Source of the DNA: Pandoraea cepalis
GTDB lineage: Bacteria; Pseudomonadota; Gammaproteobacteria; Burkholderiales; Burkholderiaceae
DNA length: 64,000 bases
Assembly: GCF_902459665.1 (NCBI RefSeq)
Contig: NZ_CABPSL010000002.1
Coordinates: 124,001 to 188,000, forward strand
Direction: 5' to 3'
This document shows positions 1 to 9,749 of this stretch, one piece after another; the first letter of the stretch is position 1; each line of letters begins with the position of its first letter. The position numbers and the translations under genes were made by a program. The notes beneath the pieces were generated by a model. It ran no database searches and was not told where the DNA came from. It saw only the letters and a program-made list of their open reading frames with translations.

Positions 1-157
1 TGCGTGTGTATTGGAAATACAGGTCGGCATAGTCCACGCGGTGCGTGAAGATGTCGCCCAGTGCGCGTTGCAGGTGGCTTTCGTCAAGGCCGTACGGCGT
101 GAGCAGCAGCTCGCGGGCCGTGGCCAGGTTCTGGATGCCGGTGTCGATGATTTTCAT
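1..157 (-). CDS. tldD: Metalloprotease TldD, N-terminal part (cut by window edge)
   Basis: The ATG is at 157-155 on the reverse strand and the gene runs off the left edge after about 52 codons. The visible start (MKIIDTGIQNLATARELLL) followed by GLDESHLQRALG and a HRVDYADLYFQ segment is the N-terminus I know from TldD proteins. TldD pairs with PmbA/TldE to form a cytoplasmic zinc protease that degrades unfolded peptides and matures some peptide products. The zinc-binding region lies outside the window, so the assignment rests on the N-terminus only. It follows yhdP on the same strand. No clear Shine-Dalgarno sequence precedes the start. Confidence 0.8.
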   Translation of the reverse strand, partial: MKIIDTGIQNLATARELLLTPYGLDESHLQRALGDIFTHRVDYADLYFQYTR

Positions 158-577
158 GCGGTGTCAGGCCAAGGAAATATGTTCGATAGATGAGGGCGGA
201 GATAGCGAAATCAACCCTGCAGCACGCCAGGCCGCCCTGCGCGCACGCCAGCACGCGGCACGGATGCGCGGCGGCCCGTGCTCGACAGGGGCCGCGGGTA
301 CGACGCCGAGCGTACCGTCGCCCATGGCACGGGGCAACTCGGGAAAACGCAGGGCGTCGCCACCCGACCGGCCCATGCGGCCATCGAAGACCCCGGCAAG
401 GCGTGCTTCCAATGTCCGTATGGCAACGCCGGCGCGGCGGTGGACTGTGCGGTAGACGGTGTGTCGGGACTCGTCATGTCATCGGTGGATGTGGCGCGGA
501 ACCGTGTCTCCGGCATTTTCGGCGAATAAAGCGGCATATGGCGCATATCGAACGTCTCAGGCATCTCGGAAATGCCC
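158..577. other. 420-bp gap between tldD and yhdP, no gene supported
   Basis: Two overlapping reverse-strand open frames occur here (stops at 164 and 211, up to 117 codons). They have no ribosome-binding site, change frame relative to each other, and match no family I recognise. In relatives I remember a nitrilase-family amidohydrolase gene sitting between yhdP and tldD. No nitrilase motif (such as the catalytic Cys segment) is readable here. The gap may be the scar of a lost gene or plain spacer. Confidence 0.35.
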
Positions 578-3500
578 TCAGTTGCCGCGCATGCCGGACG
601 CTTGCGCGCTGTTTTGCGCGCCGGGCAGCGCTTCCGGGGATGGCACGATCTTACTCTTATTGCCGTCGGCTTGTTCGATGACGGGATTGTCCCAGGATCC
701 GCTCACATGGTAGGTCGTCGAGAGCGTGCGCGAGAGCTGCTCGCCCAGCGCCAGTTGCGCGAAAAACGAACCGATGCCCAGTGCCGGGTTGACAATCGCC
801 CACGCGAGCGACGCCGACGCCGCATTGATCTTCGGCAGCACCAGCACGGTCAGGTCCTGCGTCTCGCGCGCGAGGTCGGTATGACCCTCGATCCTGATGG
901 TCGCGGCATTGGCATTGATCGTCAGATCGGTGGTGTTGGCCACGCCACCCTGCATCGTGGCGTTCCCGTCGATGCTGTCGAATGGCAGGCCGCTGCCGAT
1001 CACGCTGCTGAAATTGAACGTCAGGAACTTGGCGAGTGTCTGCACGGAAAAAATGCCCAGCAGCTTGGCCAGTCCGGGGTCGGCCTTCAGGATCTGCCCG
1101 CGCTTGAGATCGATCGTGACACGGCCGCCGAGCGTCGGGTAGTCGATCGCGTCGGGACCGCCTCGCCAACCGAAACGGCCCGAGACCGTCCCGGAGCCGT
1201 CCTTGACGGTCTTGGGCATCCCCAGGCGGTCGAGCAGGCCACCCGCGTCCTTCACGTCGAGATTGAAGTCGAGCACGGTGCGGCGCGGCACGTCGTCGCT
1301 CGCCGCGGGGGCTGCGCGGCGACGCGAGGTGCGCCAGTTGCCCTTGACGTTGAGCGTGGCGGCGCTGTTGCTGAGCGAGAGTTGGGTGAGTTGCCACACG
1401 GGCACGCCGTCCTCGATATCGTTGTGCGCGTTCAATTGCAGCCGGCCCAGCGGCTTGTCGCGCAGCACGAACTCATTGGCCACGACGTCGATGGCCGGGA
1501 ACTCGTCGCTCGGCTCATCGAGCACTTGGGTGAGAACATCGTTGCCGTGGTCCTCGCGCGGAATCACCAGTTTCGCGAGCCGCGCGCGCAACGTGCCCGA
1601 CGGGTTCTTCGCATCGGGCGCATGCCATTCGGCAAAGCCGGAAACGAGGTCGGAGGCCAGACTGACCTGCCAGTCGCGATCGCTGCGCTGGGCGCCCACC
1701 ACCAGTTCCGGCCATTGGCGCGACATCAGGCGCACCTGCTTGGCATGCAGGGCGAGACGCGTCGGCAGGTAGGGCGTGAGCGCGCCGAACTCGTCGCGCG
1801 CCGTCGTGGCCGTGGCCGGCGCCCCCGCCGGGGCGGGGGGCGTGCCCGGGGCGCTTTGGGGGGCTGGCGCGTTGGCGGTCCCGGCGTCGCTGGTGAGCGA
1901 CGCGATCACGCTTCGCCAGGCGTCCACGTCGAGCGTATCGAACTGGGCGGCCGCCTGAACCCCCTCGCGCGGGGCGGGCACGGGCTGGTTGATGCCGATG
2001 CCGCCACGCAGCACCTCGACGCGCGCGGGGTTTCCGGCACTCCCGCCGCTACGCTCTTGCACGTAATTGCCTTGAACGCTGCCGACGGCGAAGTCGAGTG
2101 TATCGATGCGACGGCCGCCCGGACTCGGCTGGGGACGCAGCGTGAAGCGTGCGGGCAACGAGGTCTCCGCACGCTTGCCGAGCGGGGCGGGCAGGTTGAC
2201 GGCCAGGCCGACGAGTGTGGATTGGACCGCCACTTCGGTCATGCCTTGGCGCACCGTGACCGTTGCCGAATAGGGCGTGCCGCCCGTCATGCGCTTGGCC
2301 AGTTGCGCCAGCGAGGCGCTTTCCTGGTTGTCGCGCAGGCCTTGCGCGCTCAACGTGCCGCCAATGTTCAGCGCGATGGTGCCGTCGCTGCGACTGCCGC
2401 CGGACGCGCGCACGTCGCCGCCGAGGAACGTGCCGCGCAGATTGTCGAGCGAAATGCCGCGCTCGGTGAACGCGAGTTCCCCGTCCACGGCGCCGAAGGT
2501 CGGCAGGCCGTTCAGCAGTGTGATGTCGTTGCGCAGGAAGCGCGCGCGGCCCGTGACCTTGGACCGATCGGTGTGATCGAGCGGCATCGACAACTGCATC
2601 GCGAGCTGTGTGGTGCCGCTCGCGCGTGTTTCGTCGGTAAAGTCGCCGATCCAGTGCCCCACCGGGCTGCCGTTCAGGTATTTCACGAAGTCGGCCGCCG
2701 GGCCGCGCGCGTCGCCCTTGAGGGTGAGCACGGAATCGTCCTGTCCGATGTCGTTGATGTCGCCCACCACCTGGGTGAGCGTGACGCCGAAGACTGTGCC
2801 GCTGTCGATGGCGATATGCAACTTGTCGGCGTCGAAGCGCAGATTGCCGCGCACCTTGTCAAAGGCCGGCCAGACTTCCGTGTGGCCGGGGCGCACCGGC
2901 GACGGGTTGAAGGTGACGTCGACCAGCGGAATGTCGATGCGGAACTTGCCGCCGCCCTTGCCGTACGGGAAGTCGTCGAGATCGCCCTGTACCGCGAAGG
3001 GTGCGTTCTGCACCGTGCCCGCGAGCAGCGCGCGTTGCAGATAATCGCGCACACTCGCGCCGATGTCGGTCGGCAGATAGCGCGGCACCGCGCTGGCGCT
3101 CGCGCGCACAATGTTGCCCTTCAGGTCGACGATGCCATTGCCCTTGCCGCCATTGCGCCACGTGCCGGTCACATCGCCCGCCAATTCGGCGTTCTGCAGG
3201 TGCAGGGCATCCACGCGCACCGCTACGTCCGCCGGGGCGTCGCGTTGCGTCGCCGAGTGCGAGACGCGCCACGACGTGCGCGCGGTGAGCGTATCGAGAT
3301 CGATGCGCGGCTGGTCGAAGCGGCCGGGAAAGTCGAGCGTGGCGTGCTTCGCGTTGAGGGTCAGGCTGCCGCGCGACTGGTCGGCGTCGATGTGCCCGCT
3401 CAGATTGGCGAAGCCCGGGCGTCCCGCATTGGGCGACCCCGGATTCGCCGGCGGATGCTCGCTCGGTGCGCTGTCGACACCGAGATCTTCAAAGTCGGCG

Positions 3501-4942
3501 ACTACCCGATAGCGTTCGCGCTCGGGCGGCAGTTGCCGGATCCCCGGCAGGTCGCGCCAGTTGCCCGGGCCGTGCGGCTTGGGGGCCTGGTAGCTGATGT
3601 CGAAATTGGCCAGTCTGCCGCGCGGCCGAAAACTCGCGAGCGCGTCGCGTGTTTGCGGGGCGAGCGGCAGCGACGGCACGAGCGCCATCGCGGCGCCGAT
3701 GTCGAAGCGCCGGCCCGCAAAGGTGGCGTGCAGTCCGTGCTCGTTCGTGCCCGGCGCGTAGGTGCCGCGCAGATCAGGCGCGTCGAGCGTCGGCCGGCCT
3801 GCGGCTTGCAATGTCAGATCGCGGGCGCGCAATTGCCAGCCGGCGTCGGCGTGGGGCGTTACGCGGGTCACGTCGATCCGGCCCTGCGTGGCGTCGAAGG
3901 TGAGCGGCGGCAAATCGTCGGCCAATTGCACCGACGTATTCGCTCCCGCGGCGCGCAGCGTCGCCCCCGTGATCGCCCCATCGTCGAAGTCGACCCACGC
4001 CCGCGCGGCAACGCGACCGCGCGTGTCCTTGCCCGGCAAGTCGACGTAGCGGGCCAGTTCGGTCAGGTCGAGCGTGCCGACTTCGCCGTAGAGCTGACCG
4101 CGCCACCGTTTGACTTCGCCGGGGCGAGCAAACAGCGGATTCGTGAATCGCGCCCGGATGTCGAGCGGTGCCACGATGCCCGTCGGCGGCGTCGCCTGCA
4201 TGCCGAAGCGATGGTCGAAGCCGCGATTGCGCAGCATGGCGTTGACCTGGGTGACGACGACGTCGGGCGCGTTGCGCGTGGCATCGCGCCAGCGCAAGGT
4301 GCCGTTGCGGATCACGACGCGCGACTGACGCATGAGCCAGTCGGCGGCGGTCGAGTCGGTCGCGGCGCCGCCGCCGGTCACCGGCATGCCCGCGACGAGT
4401 ATCGAGCCGTCGGTGAGGCGTTCGATGGTGAGATCGGGTTCGGACAACGTGAGGTTCGACAGGCGCACGTCGAGGTGGATCAGGCTGGTCCACGAGAGCA
4501 CCGCATCGAGGCGGTGGAGCGTCAGGCTGGGCTCGGCGGGCGGTGGCGCCCCGGGCGGCGTGTCCGGCGAGGGGCGTGCCGCGCGCGTCGCGGGTGTCGT
4601 TCGAGCGCTGAGCGAGGGTGCGCGCGCGGCGGGGGGGCGGCGCGTGATGCGAACGTCTTCGAGCGTCAGGTAAGGGTGCCAGCCGTGCCAGACGGCGTCG
4701 ATGCGGCCGATGGTGACGGGCAGGCCGATGGCACGCGAGGCAGCCGCTTCGATCTGCGCTCGGTAGTCCGACACGCGCGGCAGGATGACGTACCGGGTTG
4801 TGAGGACGACGGCGCCAAGTCCGAAATAGGCGATGACGACGAGCGCCAGCAGCCATTCCAGGCCCAGTCGCAAGCCACGCGGCAGTGACGAGAACCAGGA
4901 CCGGTTGCCGGTGGACGAGGCGGGCGGCTTACGGTCGGTCAT
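578..4942 (-). CDS. yhdP: YhdP family AsmA-like envelope protein (DUF3971)
   Basis: This is a very large protein of 1454 residues. An N-terminal membrane anchor (about residues 26-48, LEWLLALVVIAYFGLGAVVL) is followed by the conserved IGRIDAVWHGWHPYLTLEDV block. A long beta-rich DUF3971 body and a C-terminal AsmA-like part (GRVTIDLKRGQILKADPGLA; LAKFLTFNF) come next. YhdP, TamB and YdbH are bridge-like inner-membrane proteins that carry phospholipid to the outer membrane in Gram-negative bacteria. Relatives are 1250-1400 residues, so this one is slightly long, with Ala/Pro-rich inserts near residues 110-135 and 1040-1065. It is divergent from glnE, with about 155 bp between the starts. An equally long open frame on the opposite strand is a codon-usage shadow. 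Confidence 0.93.
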   Translation of the reverse strand: MTDRKPPASSTGNRSWFSSLPRGLRLGLEWLLALVVIAYFGLGAVVLTTRYVILPRVSDYRAQIEAAASRAIGLPVTIGRIDAVWHGWHPYLTLEDVRITRRPPAARAPSLSARTTPATRAARPSPDTPPGAPPPAEPSLTLHRLDAVLSWTSLIHLDVRLSNLTLSEPDLTIERLTDGSILVAGMPVTGGGAATDSTAADWLMRQSRVVIRNGTLRWRDATRNAPDVVVTQVNAMLRNRGFDHRFGMQATPPTGIVAPLDIRARFTNPLFARPGEVKRWRGQLYGEVGTLDLTELARYVDLPGKDTRGRVAARAWVDFDDGAITGATLRAAGANTSVQLADDLPPLTFDATQGRIDVTRVTPHADAGWQLRARDLTLQAAGRPTLDAPDLRGTYAPGTNEHGLHATFAGRRFDIGAAMALVPSLPLAPQTRDALASFRPRGRLANFDISYQAPKPHGPGNWRDLPGIRQLPPERERYRVVADFEDLGVDSAPSEHPPANPGSPNAGRPGFANLSGHIDADQSRGSLTLNAKHATLDFPGRFDQPRIDLDTLTARTSWRVSHSATQRDAPADVAVRVDALHLQNAELAGDVTGTWRNGGKGNGIVDLKGNIVRASASAVPRYLPTDIGASVRDYLQRALLAGTVQNAPFAVQGDLDDFPYGKGGGKFRIDIPLVDVTFNPSPVRPGHTEVWPAFDKVRGNLRFDADKLHIAIDSGTVFGVTLTQVVGDINDIGQDDSVLTLKGDARGPAADFVKYLNGSPVGHWIGDFTDETRASGTTQLAMQLSMPLDHTDRSKVTGRARFLRNDITLLNGLPTFGAVDGELAFTERGISLDNLRGTFLGGDVRASGGSRSDGTIALNIGGTLSAQGLRDNQESASLAQLAKRMTGGTPYSATVTVRQGMTEVAVQSTLVGLAVNLPAPLGKRAETSLPARFTLRPQPSPGGRRIDTLDFAVGSVQGNYVQERSGGSAGNPARVEVLRGGIGINQPVPAPREGVQAAAQFDTLDVDAWRSVIASLTSDAGTANAPAPQSAPGTPPAPAGAPATATTARDEFGALTPYLPTRLALHAKQVRLMSRQWPELVVGAQRSDRDWQVSLASDLVSGFAEWHAPDAKNPSGTLRARLAKLVIPREDHGNDVLTQVLDEPSDEFPAIDVVANEFVLRDKPLGRLQLNAHNDIEDGVPVWQLTQLSLSNSAATLNVKGNWRTSRRRAAPAASDDVPRRTVLDFNLDVKDAGGLLDRLGMPKTVKDGSGTVSGRFGWRGGPDAIDYPTLGGRVTIDLKRGQILKADPGLAKLLGIFSVQTLAKFLTFNFSSVIGSGLPFDSIDGNATMQGGVANTTDLTINANAATIRIEGHTDLARETQDLTVLVLPKINAASASLAWAIVNPALGIGSFFAQLALGEQLSRTLSTTYHVSGSWDNPVIEQADGNKSKIVPSPEALPGAQNSAQASGMRGN

Positions 4943-5097
4943 GCTGCGCGTCTACGAGGGAATGTGGTAGTTTCTGTGGCAAAGACTGTAACACAAGCCC
5001 AAGGCCGCCCGACGGCCCGGCCGTAGGAGAAACAGACGTGTGATCCGGCGTTTCATCGCGCACGGGTAAGCCTTCGAAAGTCTCTTCAATCTCATTG

Positions 5098-7980
5098 ATG
5101 ACCGGAACCCCGCCAGTGAGTTCACCCGAAAACCCCATCGATATCCCGTCCTACTCGCGCTACGCGGCGCGCATGCTGGCGAGCCGTCCCGCGCTTGTCG
5201 AGGCATTGCCCGCCTTGGCCGAGCACCCTGTGGACGCGCGTTGGCTCGCCCGTCGCTTCGAAGCCATCACCGGCACGCAGCTATCGCCGCCCGAGCAGCC
5301 CACGGGGGTCGCGGGCGTCGACGAGGCGGGCCTCGCCCGCGCGCTGCGCGTGCTGCGCGTGGAAGCCTTGTGCGCCGTCATGCAGCGCGACCTGGACGGT
5401 CGCGCCGAGTTGGCCGAGGTCACCGAAGCCATGACAGCCCTCGCCGAGTTCGCCATCCAGGCGGGCATCACGGTCCTCTCGCGCGAGCTCGAAGCCATCC
5501 ACGGCGTGCCGCGCAATGCGGAAGGGCAGCGACAGACGCTCGCCGTGGTCGGCATGGGCAAGCTTGGCGGACGCGAATTGAACGTCTCGTCGGACATCGA
5601 CCTGATCTTCGTCTATGAAGACGACGGCGATACGTCGGCGCCCGACGACGCCGACCCGGCGGCGGCGAGCCGCTTGCGCTCGCTCTCGAACCACGAATTC
5701 TTCACCAAGCTCGGTCGCAAGCTGATCGGCATGATTTCCGAACTCACGCCGGACGGCTATGTGTTCCGCGTGGACATGCGCCTGCGTCCCAATGGCGATT
5801 CCGGGCCGCTGGTGTGCAGCCTGCCGATGCTCGAAGAGTATTTCTACGTGCAGGGGCGCGAGTGGGAGCGCTACGCATGGATCAAGGGGCGGCTGGTGTC
5901 TGAGGTGGCGAGCGAACCCGGCAAGCGCACCGAGCGGCTGCTCGCGGCGCTGGTCCAGCCGTTCGTGTTCCGCCGTTACCTGGATTACGGGGTGATCGGC
6001 GCGATTCGCGCGCTGCACGAGCAGATTCGTCACGAGGCGGAGCGCCGCGCGCGCGCCAAGCCGGCACGCATCAACGACATCAAGCTCGGGCGCGGCGGCA
6101 TTCGCGAAGTGGAGTTCTCCGCACAAGTGTTCCAACTGATTCGGGGCGGGCAAGAGCCGGAACTGCGCGTGCGGCCGACGCTCGCCGTGCTGGGCGTGGC
6201 GGCGCGACGCGGCTGGCTCGCCCAGAATGTGGCTGACGAACTCGCGAACGCCTACGTCTTCCTGCGTAAGCTCGAACACCGTATTCAGTATCTGGACGAT
6301 GCGCAGACGCACATCCTCCCGGCCTCCGGCGACGATCGTCTCGCGGTGGCGCGCGCCATGGGCTTCCCCGACGAGGCGAGCTTCATGACGGTGCTCGACG
6401 AGCATCGCGAGTTCGTCGCCGCGCAGTTCGACGAGATCTTCGCGGACAAGGCCGGCGGCAGCGGGCGCAAGGCGGCGGCGTCGGGGGCGGGCGAATGCGA
6501 ATGCCCGCCGGAATTGTGGAGCGAATGTCTGGCCGACGAGACACAGACGGGCGATCTCGGCCATCAGCTCTCGCGCCTGGGCTTTACCGACGCCGACGGT
6601 GCCCTCGACCGGCTACGCGCCGTCTGGACGTCGTCGCGCTACAAGGCGCTGGGCGAAACCAGCCGGCGCCGCTTCGATCAACTGGTGCAGCGCGCCGTGC
6701 AAGGCGCGGCGGGCACGGGCGAGGCCGACGCCGTGCTCGCGCGCATGCTCGACCTGCTTTCGGCCATCAGCCGTCGCAGTTCGTATCTGGCGCTGCTCAC
6801 CGAGTATCCGCGCGCGCTGGAGCGCGTCGTCAAGGTGCTGGCCGGCTCGCGTTGGGCGGCAGGCTACCTGATCCGTCACCCGCAATTGCTCGACGAGCTG
6901 CTCGACGACGAAGCGCTCGCCGCGCCGTTCGACTGGGCGTCTTTCAAAACACAGTTGCTGTTGAGCCTGAATGCGTCGGGCGCGGCCGGCAACGTCGAAG
7001 TGCAGATGGACATTCTGCGGCGCGCGCATCACGCCGAGGTGTTCCGCATCCTGCTGCTCGATTTGCAGGGCGCGTTGTCGGTCGAGGCGATCGGCGACCG
7101 GCTCTCGGAACTGGCGGACATCATTGTCGACGTGACGATCTCGACCGTTTGGCCGCACGTGGCCACGCGCCACCGCGAGGTGCCGCGTTTCTCGGTCATC
7201 GCGTATGGCAAGCTCGGCGGCAAGGAACTGGGCTATGTGTCCGACCTCGACCTGATCTTCCTTTACGACGACGATGACGACCGCGCGCCGGACGCGTATG
7301 CCGCACTCGCTCGCCGCTTCGTGACCTGGCTCACCACGCACACCGGCGCGGGCACGCTCTTCGACGTCGATCTGCGGCTGCGGCCGAACGGCTTGTCGGG
7401 CTTGTTGGTGACGAGCGTCGAGAGCTTCCGCCAGTACCAGTTCCGCGAGGGCAATGCGAACACCGCGTGGGTCTGGGAGCATCAGGCGCTCACGCGGGCT
7501 CGCTTCTGTGCCGGGGACGAGACGATTGGCGCGACGTTCGAAAAGATCCGCGCGCAGGTGCTCGCGACGCCCCGCGAGGCGCTACCGCTTGCCCAGGAAA
7601 TTGTGTCGATGCGGCGCAAGGTGTTGGAGGGGCATCCGAACCCGACCTCGCTGTTCGATCTGAAGCACGATCGCGGGGGCATGGTGGATATCGAGTTCAC
7701 CGTGCAGTACCTGGTGCTGCTGCATTCGGGGGCACATCCGTCGCTGCTCCGCAATGCCGGCAACATCGCGCTGTTGCGCGAAGCGGCGCAACTCGGGCTG
7801 ATCGACGCGACGCTTGCGGACGGTGCAGCCGCTGCTTATCGGATCTATCGCAAACGCCAGCACAAGTTGCGGCTCGATGGCGTGGAAGCGGCCCGCGTGC
7901 CGGCCAGTGATGTGGCAGCCGAACGCGACGCGGTCATGGCGCTGTGGGATTCGGTGTTCGCGAGCGCCGGGCCGGTTTGA
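5098..7980 (+). CDS. glnE: Bifunctional glutamine synthetase adenylyltransferase/deadenylase
   Basis: GlnE adds AMP to and phosphorolytically removes AMP from glutamine synthetase, tuning nitrogen assimilation through PII. The 960-residue protein has the two duplicated nucleotidyltransferase cores of the family. The first, GMGKLGGRELNVSSDIDL, is near residue 152 (adenylyl removase). The second, YGKLGGKELGYVSDLDLIFL, is near residue 702 (adenylyl transferase). Each is followed by a helical PII-UTase-like domain. Length is typical. I start at the ATG at 5098; a TTG directly before it is also open. No strong Shine-Dalgarno sequence is visible. It is divergent from yhdP and convergent with recN. 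Confidence 0.96.
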   Translation: MTGTPPVSSPENPIDIPSYSRYAARMLASRPALVEALPALAEHPVDARWLARRFEAITGTQLSPPEQPTGVAGVDEAGLARALRVLRVEALCAVMQRDLDGRAELAEVTEAMTALAEFAIQAGITVLSRELEAIHGVPRNAEGQRQTLAVVGMGKLGGRELNVSSDIDLIFVYEDDGDTSAPDDADPAAASRLRSLSNHEFFTKLGRKLIGMISELTPDGYVFRVDMRLRPNGDSGPLVCSLPMLEEYFYVQGREWERYAWIKGRLVSEVASEPGKRTERLLAALVQPFVFRRYLDYGVIGAIRALHEQIRHEAERRARAKPARINDIKLGRGGIREVEFSAQVFQLIRGGQEPELRVRPTLAVLGVAARRGWLAQNVADELANAYVFLRKLEHRIQYLDDAQTHILPASGDDRLAVARAMGFPDEASFMTVLDEHREFVAAQFDEIFADKAGGSGRKAAASGAGECECPPELWSECLADETQTGDLGHQLSRLGFTDADGALDRLRAVWTSSRYKALGETSRRRFDQLVQRAVQGAAGTGEADAVLARMLDLLSAISRRSSYLALLTEYPRALERVVKVLAGSRWAAGYLIRHPQLLDELLDDEALAAPFDWASFKTQLLLSLNASGAAGNVEVQMDILRRAHHAEVFRILLLDLQGALSVEAIGDRLSELADIIVDVTISTVWPHVATRHREVPRFSVIAYGKLGGKELGYVSDLDLIFLYDDDDDRAPDAYAALARRFVTWLTTHTGAGTLFDVDLRLRPNGLSGLLVTSVESFRQYQFREGNANTAWVWEHQALTRARFCAGDETIGATFEKIRAQVLATPREALPLAQEIVSMRRKVLEGHPNPTSLFDLKHDRGGMVDIEFTVQYLVLLHSGAHPSLLRNAGNIALLREAAQLGLIDATLADGAAAAYRIYRKRQHKLRLDGVEAARVPASDVAAERDAVMALWDSVFASAGPV

Positions 7981-7986
7981 CGACGC

Positions 7987-8017
7987 TCACGGGCGGACGA
8001 TGCATCGCCGCCCGTGA
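7987..8017. terminator. Hairpin between convergent glnE and recN
   Basis: Perfect 10-bp stem TCACGGGCGG / CCGCCCGTGA around an 11-base loop that is itself partly palindromic. It lies in the 81-bp gap between the two convergent genes and could serve both strands. There is no long T-run, so it is not a textbook rho-independent terminator. Confidence 0.45.
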
Positions 8018-8061
8018 TTGCCCTGCGAGCGATCGGCGCGCGGTGGGGGCAACGTGCGCGC

Positions 8062-9726
8062 TCAGAGCGCGAGCATCTCCCGCGCGTGTTTGCGCGTGGT
8101 GGCGGTGATCTCGACGCCGCCGAGCATTCGCGCGATCTCCTCGACGCGCTCCGTGCGACCGAGCGGCTCGATTTCACTCATCGTCGAATCGCCGTCGCTG
8201 CGTTTTTTCACGCGCAGATGCTGGTGGCCGAGCGCGGCGACCTGAGGCAGGTGGGTGACGCACAACACTTGCCGCCCCTGACCCAGTTCCCGCAGCAAAC
8301 GGCCGACCACTTCGGCCACGGCGCCGCCGATGCCCGAATCGACTTCGTCGAAAATCAGGGTCGGCGTGAGGCTCACGCTGCTGGCGATCACCTGCAACGC
8401 CAGGCTGATGCGCGCCAACTCACCGCCCGACGCCACCTTGGCCAGCGGCCGCGTGGGCACGCCGGGGTGACCGGCGACAAGAAACTCGACCGTCTCCAGA
8501 CCGAACGACTGCGGCTCCGGCGTGGGACTCAGGGCGACCTCGAAGCGTCCGCCCGGCATCGAGAGGTCCTGCATGGCGCGCGTGACTTCCCGCGAGAGCG
8601 ACGCCGCGGCCGACGCGCGTGCCTTCGACAAGGTGGCCGCCAGCGTCAGATAGTTTGCGTGCGCGGCGTCGGCGGCCGCCTGCATGGCGGCCGTGTCCTG
8701 CGACGCGGTCAGTTCTTCCAACTGGGCACGGCGTTCGGCTTGCTCGGCGGGCAGTTGCTCGGGCGTGACCCGGAACTTGCGGGCCGCCGAGTGCAGCGCC
8801 TCGAGCCGCTGCTCGACCACGGCCAGACGTTCCGGATCGAGATCGATGCGTTGTGCATAATGCGTGAGCGAGTGCACGGCTTCGCGAAGTTGGATCTCGG
8901 CCGGCTCCAGCGCGGCCAGTGCGTCGGCCAGCCCGGCATCGATCCCGGCCAGTTCGCGGATCTGGTGCACTACGTGACCGAGCGACGGGACGAGCGCACC
9001 ATCCGCTTCCGCGAGCACGTCAAGCGCGCCTTGCACGCCGTTGATGAGGCTGGCGGCGTGCGACAGGCGGCGATGCTCGGCGCTCACGTCGTCCCATTCC
9101 CCTTCCTGCGGATTCAGCTTGTCGAGTTCGGATGTCTGCCATTCGAGACGCTCGCGCTCGAGCTGTAGCTCGCGGTCGCGCCCGTGCGCTTCCTCGCAAC
9201 GTTTGACGAGACGCCGCCATTCCTTGTGCGCCGCCGCCGTGTCCGCCGCGAGCGCGGTGGCGCCGGCATGGGCGTCGAGCAGGCGGCGCTGTGCGTCGGG
9301 GCGCAGCAACTGCTGATGGGCGTGCTGCCCGTGAATGTCGACGAGCATCTCGCCGAGTTCGCGCAGTTGGGCGAGGGTGGCGGGCGTGCCGTTGACGAAG
9401 GCGCGCGAGCGTCCGCCCGAGTCGAGCACGCGGCGCAGCAGCACGCCGCCGTGTTCTTCGAGCGTGAGCGCCTGCGCCTGCAGCCAGGCTTCGAGATCGG
9501 GGCGGGCCTCGGCGTCGGCGGCGAACTCAGCGGTAATGTCGGCGCGCGTTTGTCCGGCGCGCACCATACTGGTGTCGCCGCGCTCGCCCATGGCCAGCGC
9601 CAGCGCGTCGATCAGAATCGATTTACCCGCGCCGGTCTCCCCCGAGAACACGGTGAAGCCGGCGGAGAATTCCAGGTCGAGACGATCGACGATCACGAAA
9701 TCGCGAATCGAGAGACTGCGTAGCAT
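8062..9726 (-). CDS. recN: DNA repair protein RecN
   Basis: RecN is an SMC-like ATPase that gathers DNA ends during double-strand break repair. The 554 residues begin with MLRSLSIRDFVIVDRLDLEF and a Walker A motif GETGAGKS at 29-36. A long coiled-coil middle follows. The C-terminal ABC head has the signature VASGGELARISLALQ and Walker B LIFDEVDSGIGG. Length is normal (about 550). It lies 23 bp downstream of nadK on the same strand, so the two are probably one operon, an arrangement common in Proteobacteria. I see no LexA box directly before recN. Confidence 0.97.
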   Translation of the reverse strand: MLRSLSIRDFVIVDRLDLEFSAGFTVFSGETGAGKSILIDALALAMGERGDTSMVRAGQTRADITAEFAADAEARPDLEAWLQAQALTLEEHGGVLLRRVLDSGGRSRAFVNGTPATLAQLRELGEMLVDIHGQHAHQQLLRPDAQRRLLDAHAGATALAADTAAAHKEWRRLVKRCEEAHGRDRELQLERERLEWQTSELDKLNPQEGEWDDVSAEHRRLSHAASLINGVQGALDVLAEADGALVPSLGHVVHQIRELAGIDAGLADALAALEPAEIQLREAVHSLTHYAQRIDLDPERLAVVEQRLEALHSAARKFRVTPEQLPAEQAERRAQLEELTASQDTAAMQAAADAAHANYLTLAATLSKARASAAASLSREVTRAMQDLSMPGGRFEVALSPTPEPQSFGLETVEFLVAGHPGVPTRPLAKVASGGELARISLALQVIASSVSLTPTLIFDEVDSGIGGAVAEVVGRLLRELGQGRQVLCVTHLPQVAALGHQHLRVKKRSDGDSTMSEIEPLGRTERVEEIARMLGGVEITATTRKHAREMLAL

Positions 9727-9749
9727 GGGCGGTCGGGGAGGGCGTGAAG

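Noticed and set aside
572-4888. A 1438-codon open frame on the + strand opposite yhdP
   Set aside because: It mirrors yhdP almost exactly. In G+C-rich DNA the codon bias leaves the opposite strand free of stops. The protein is Arg/Ala/Gly/His-rich without domains and has no ribosome-binding site.
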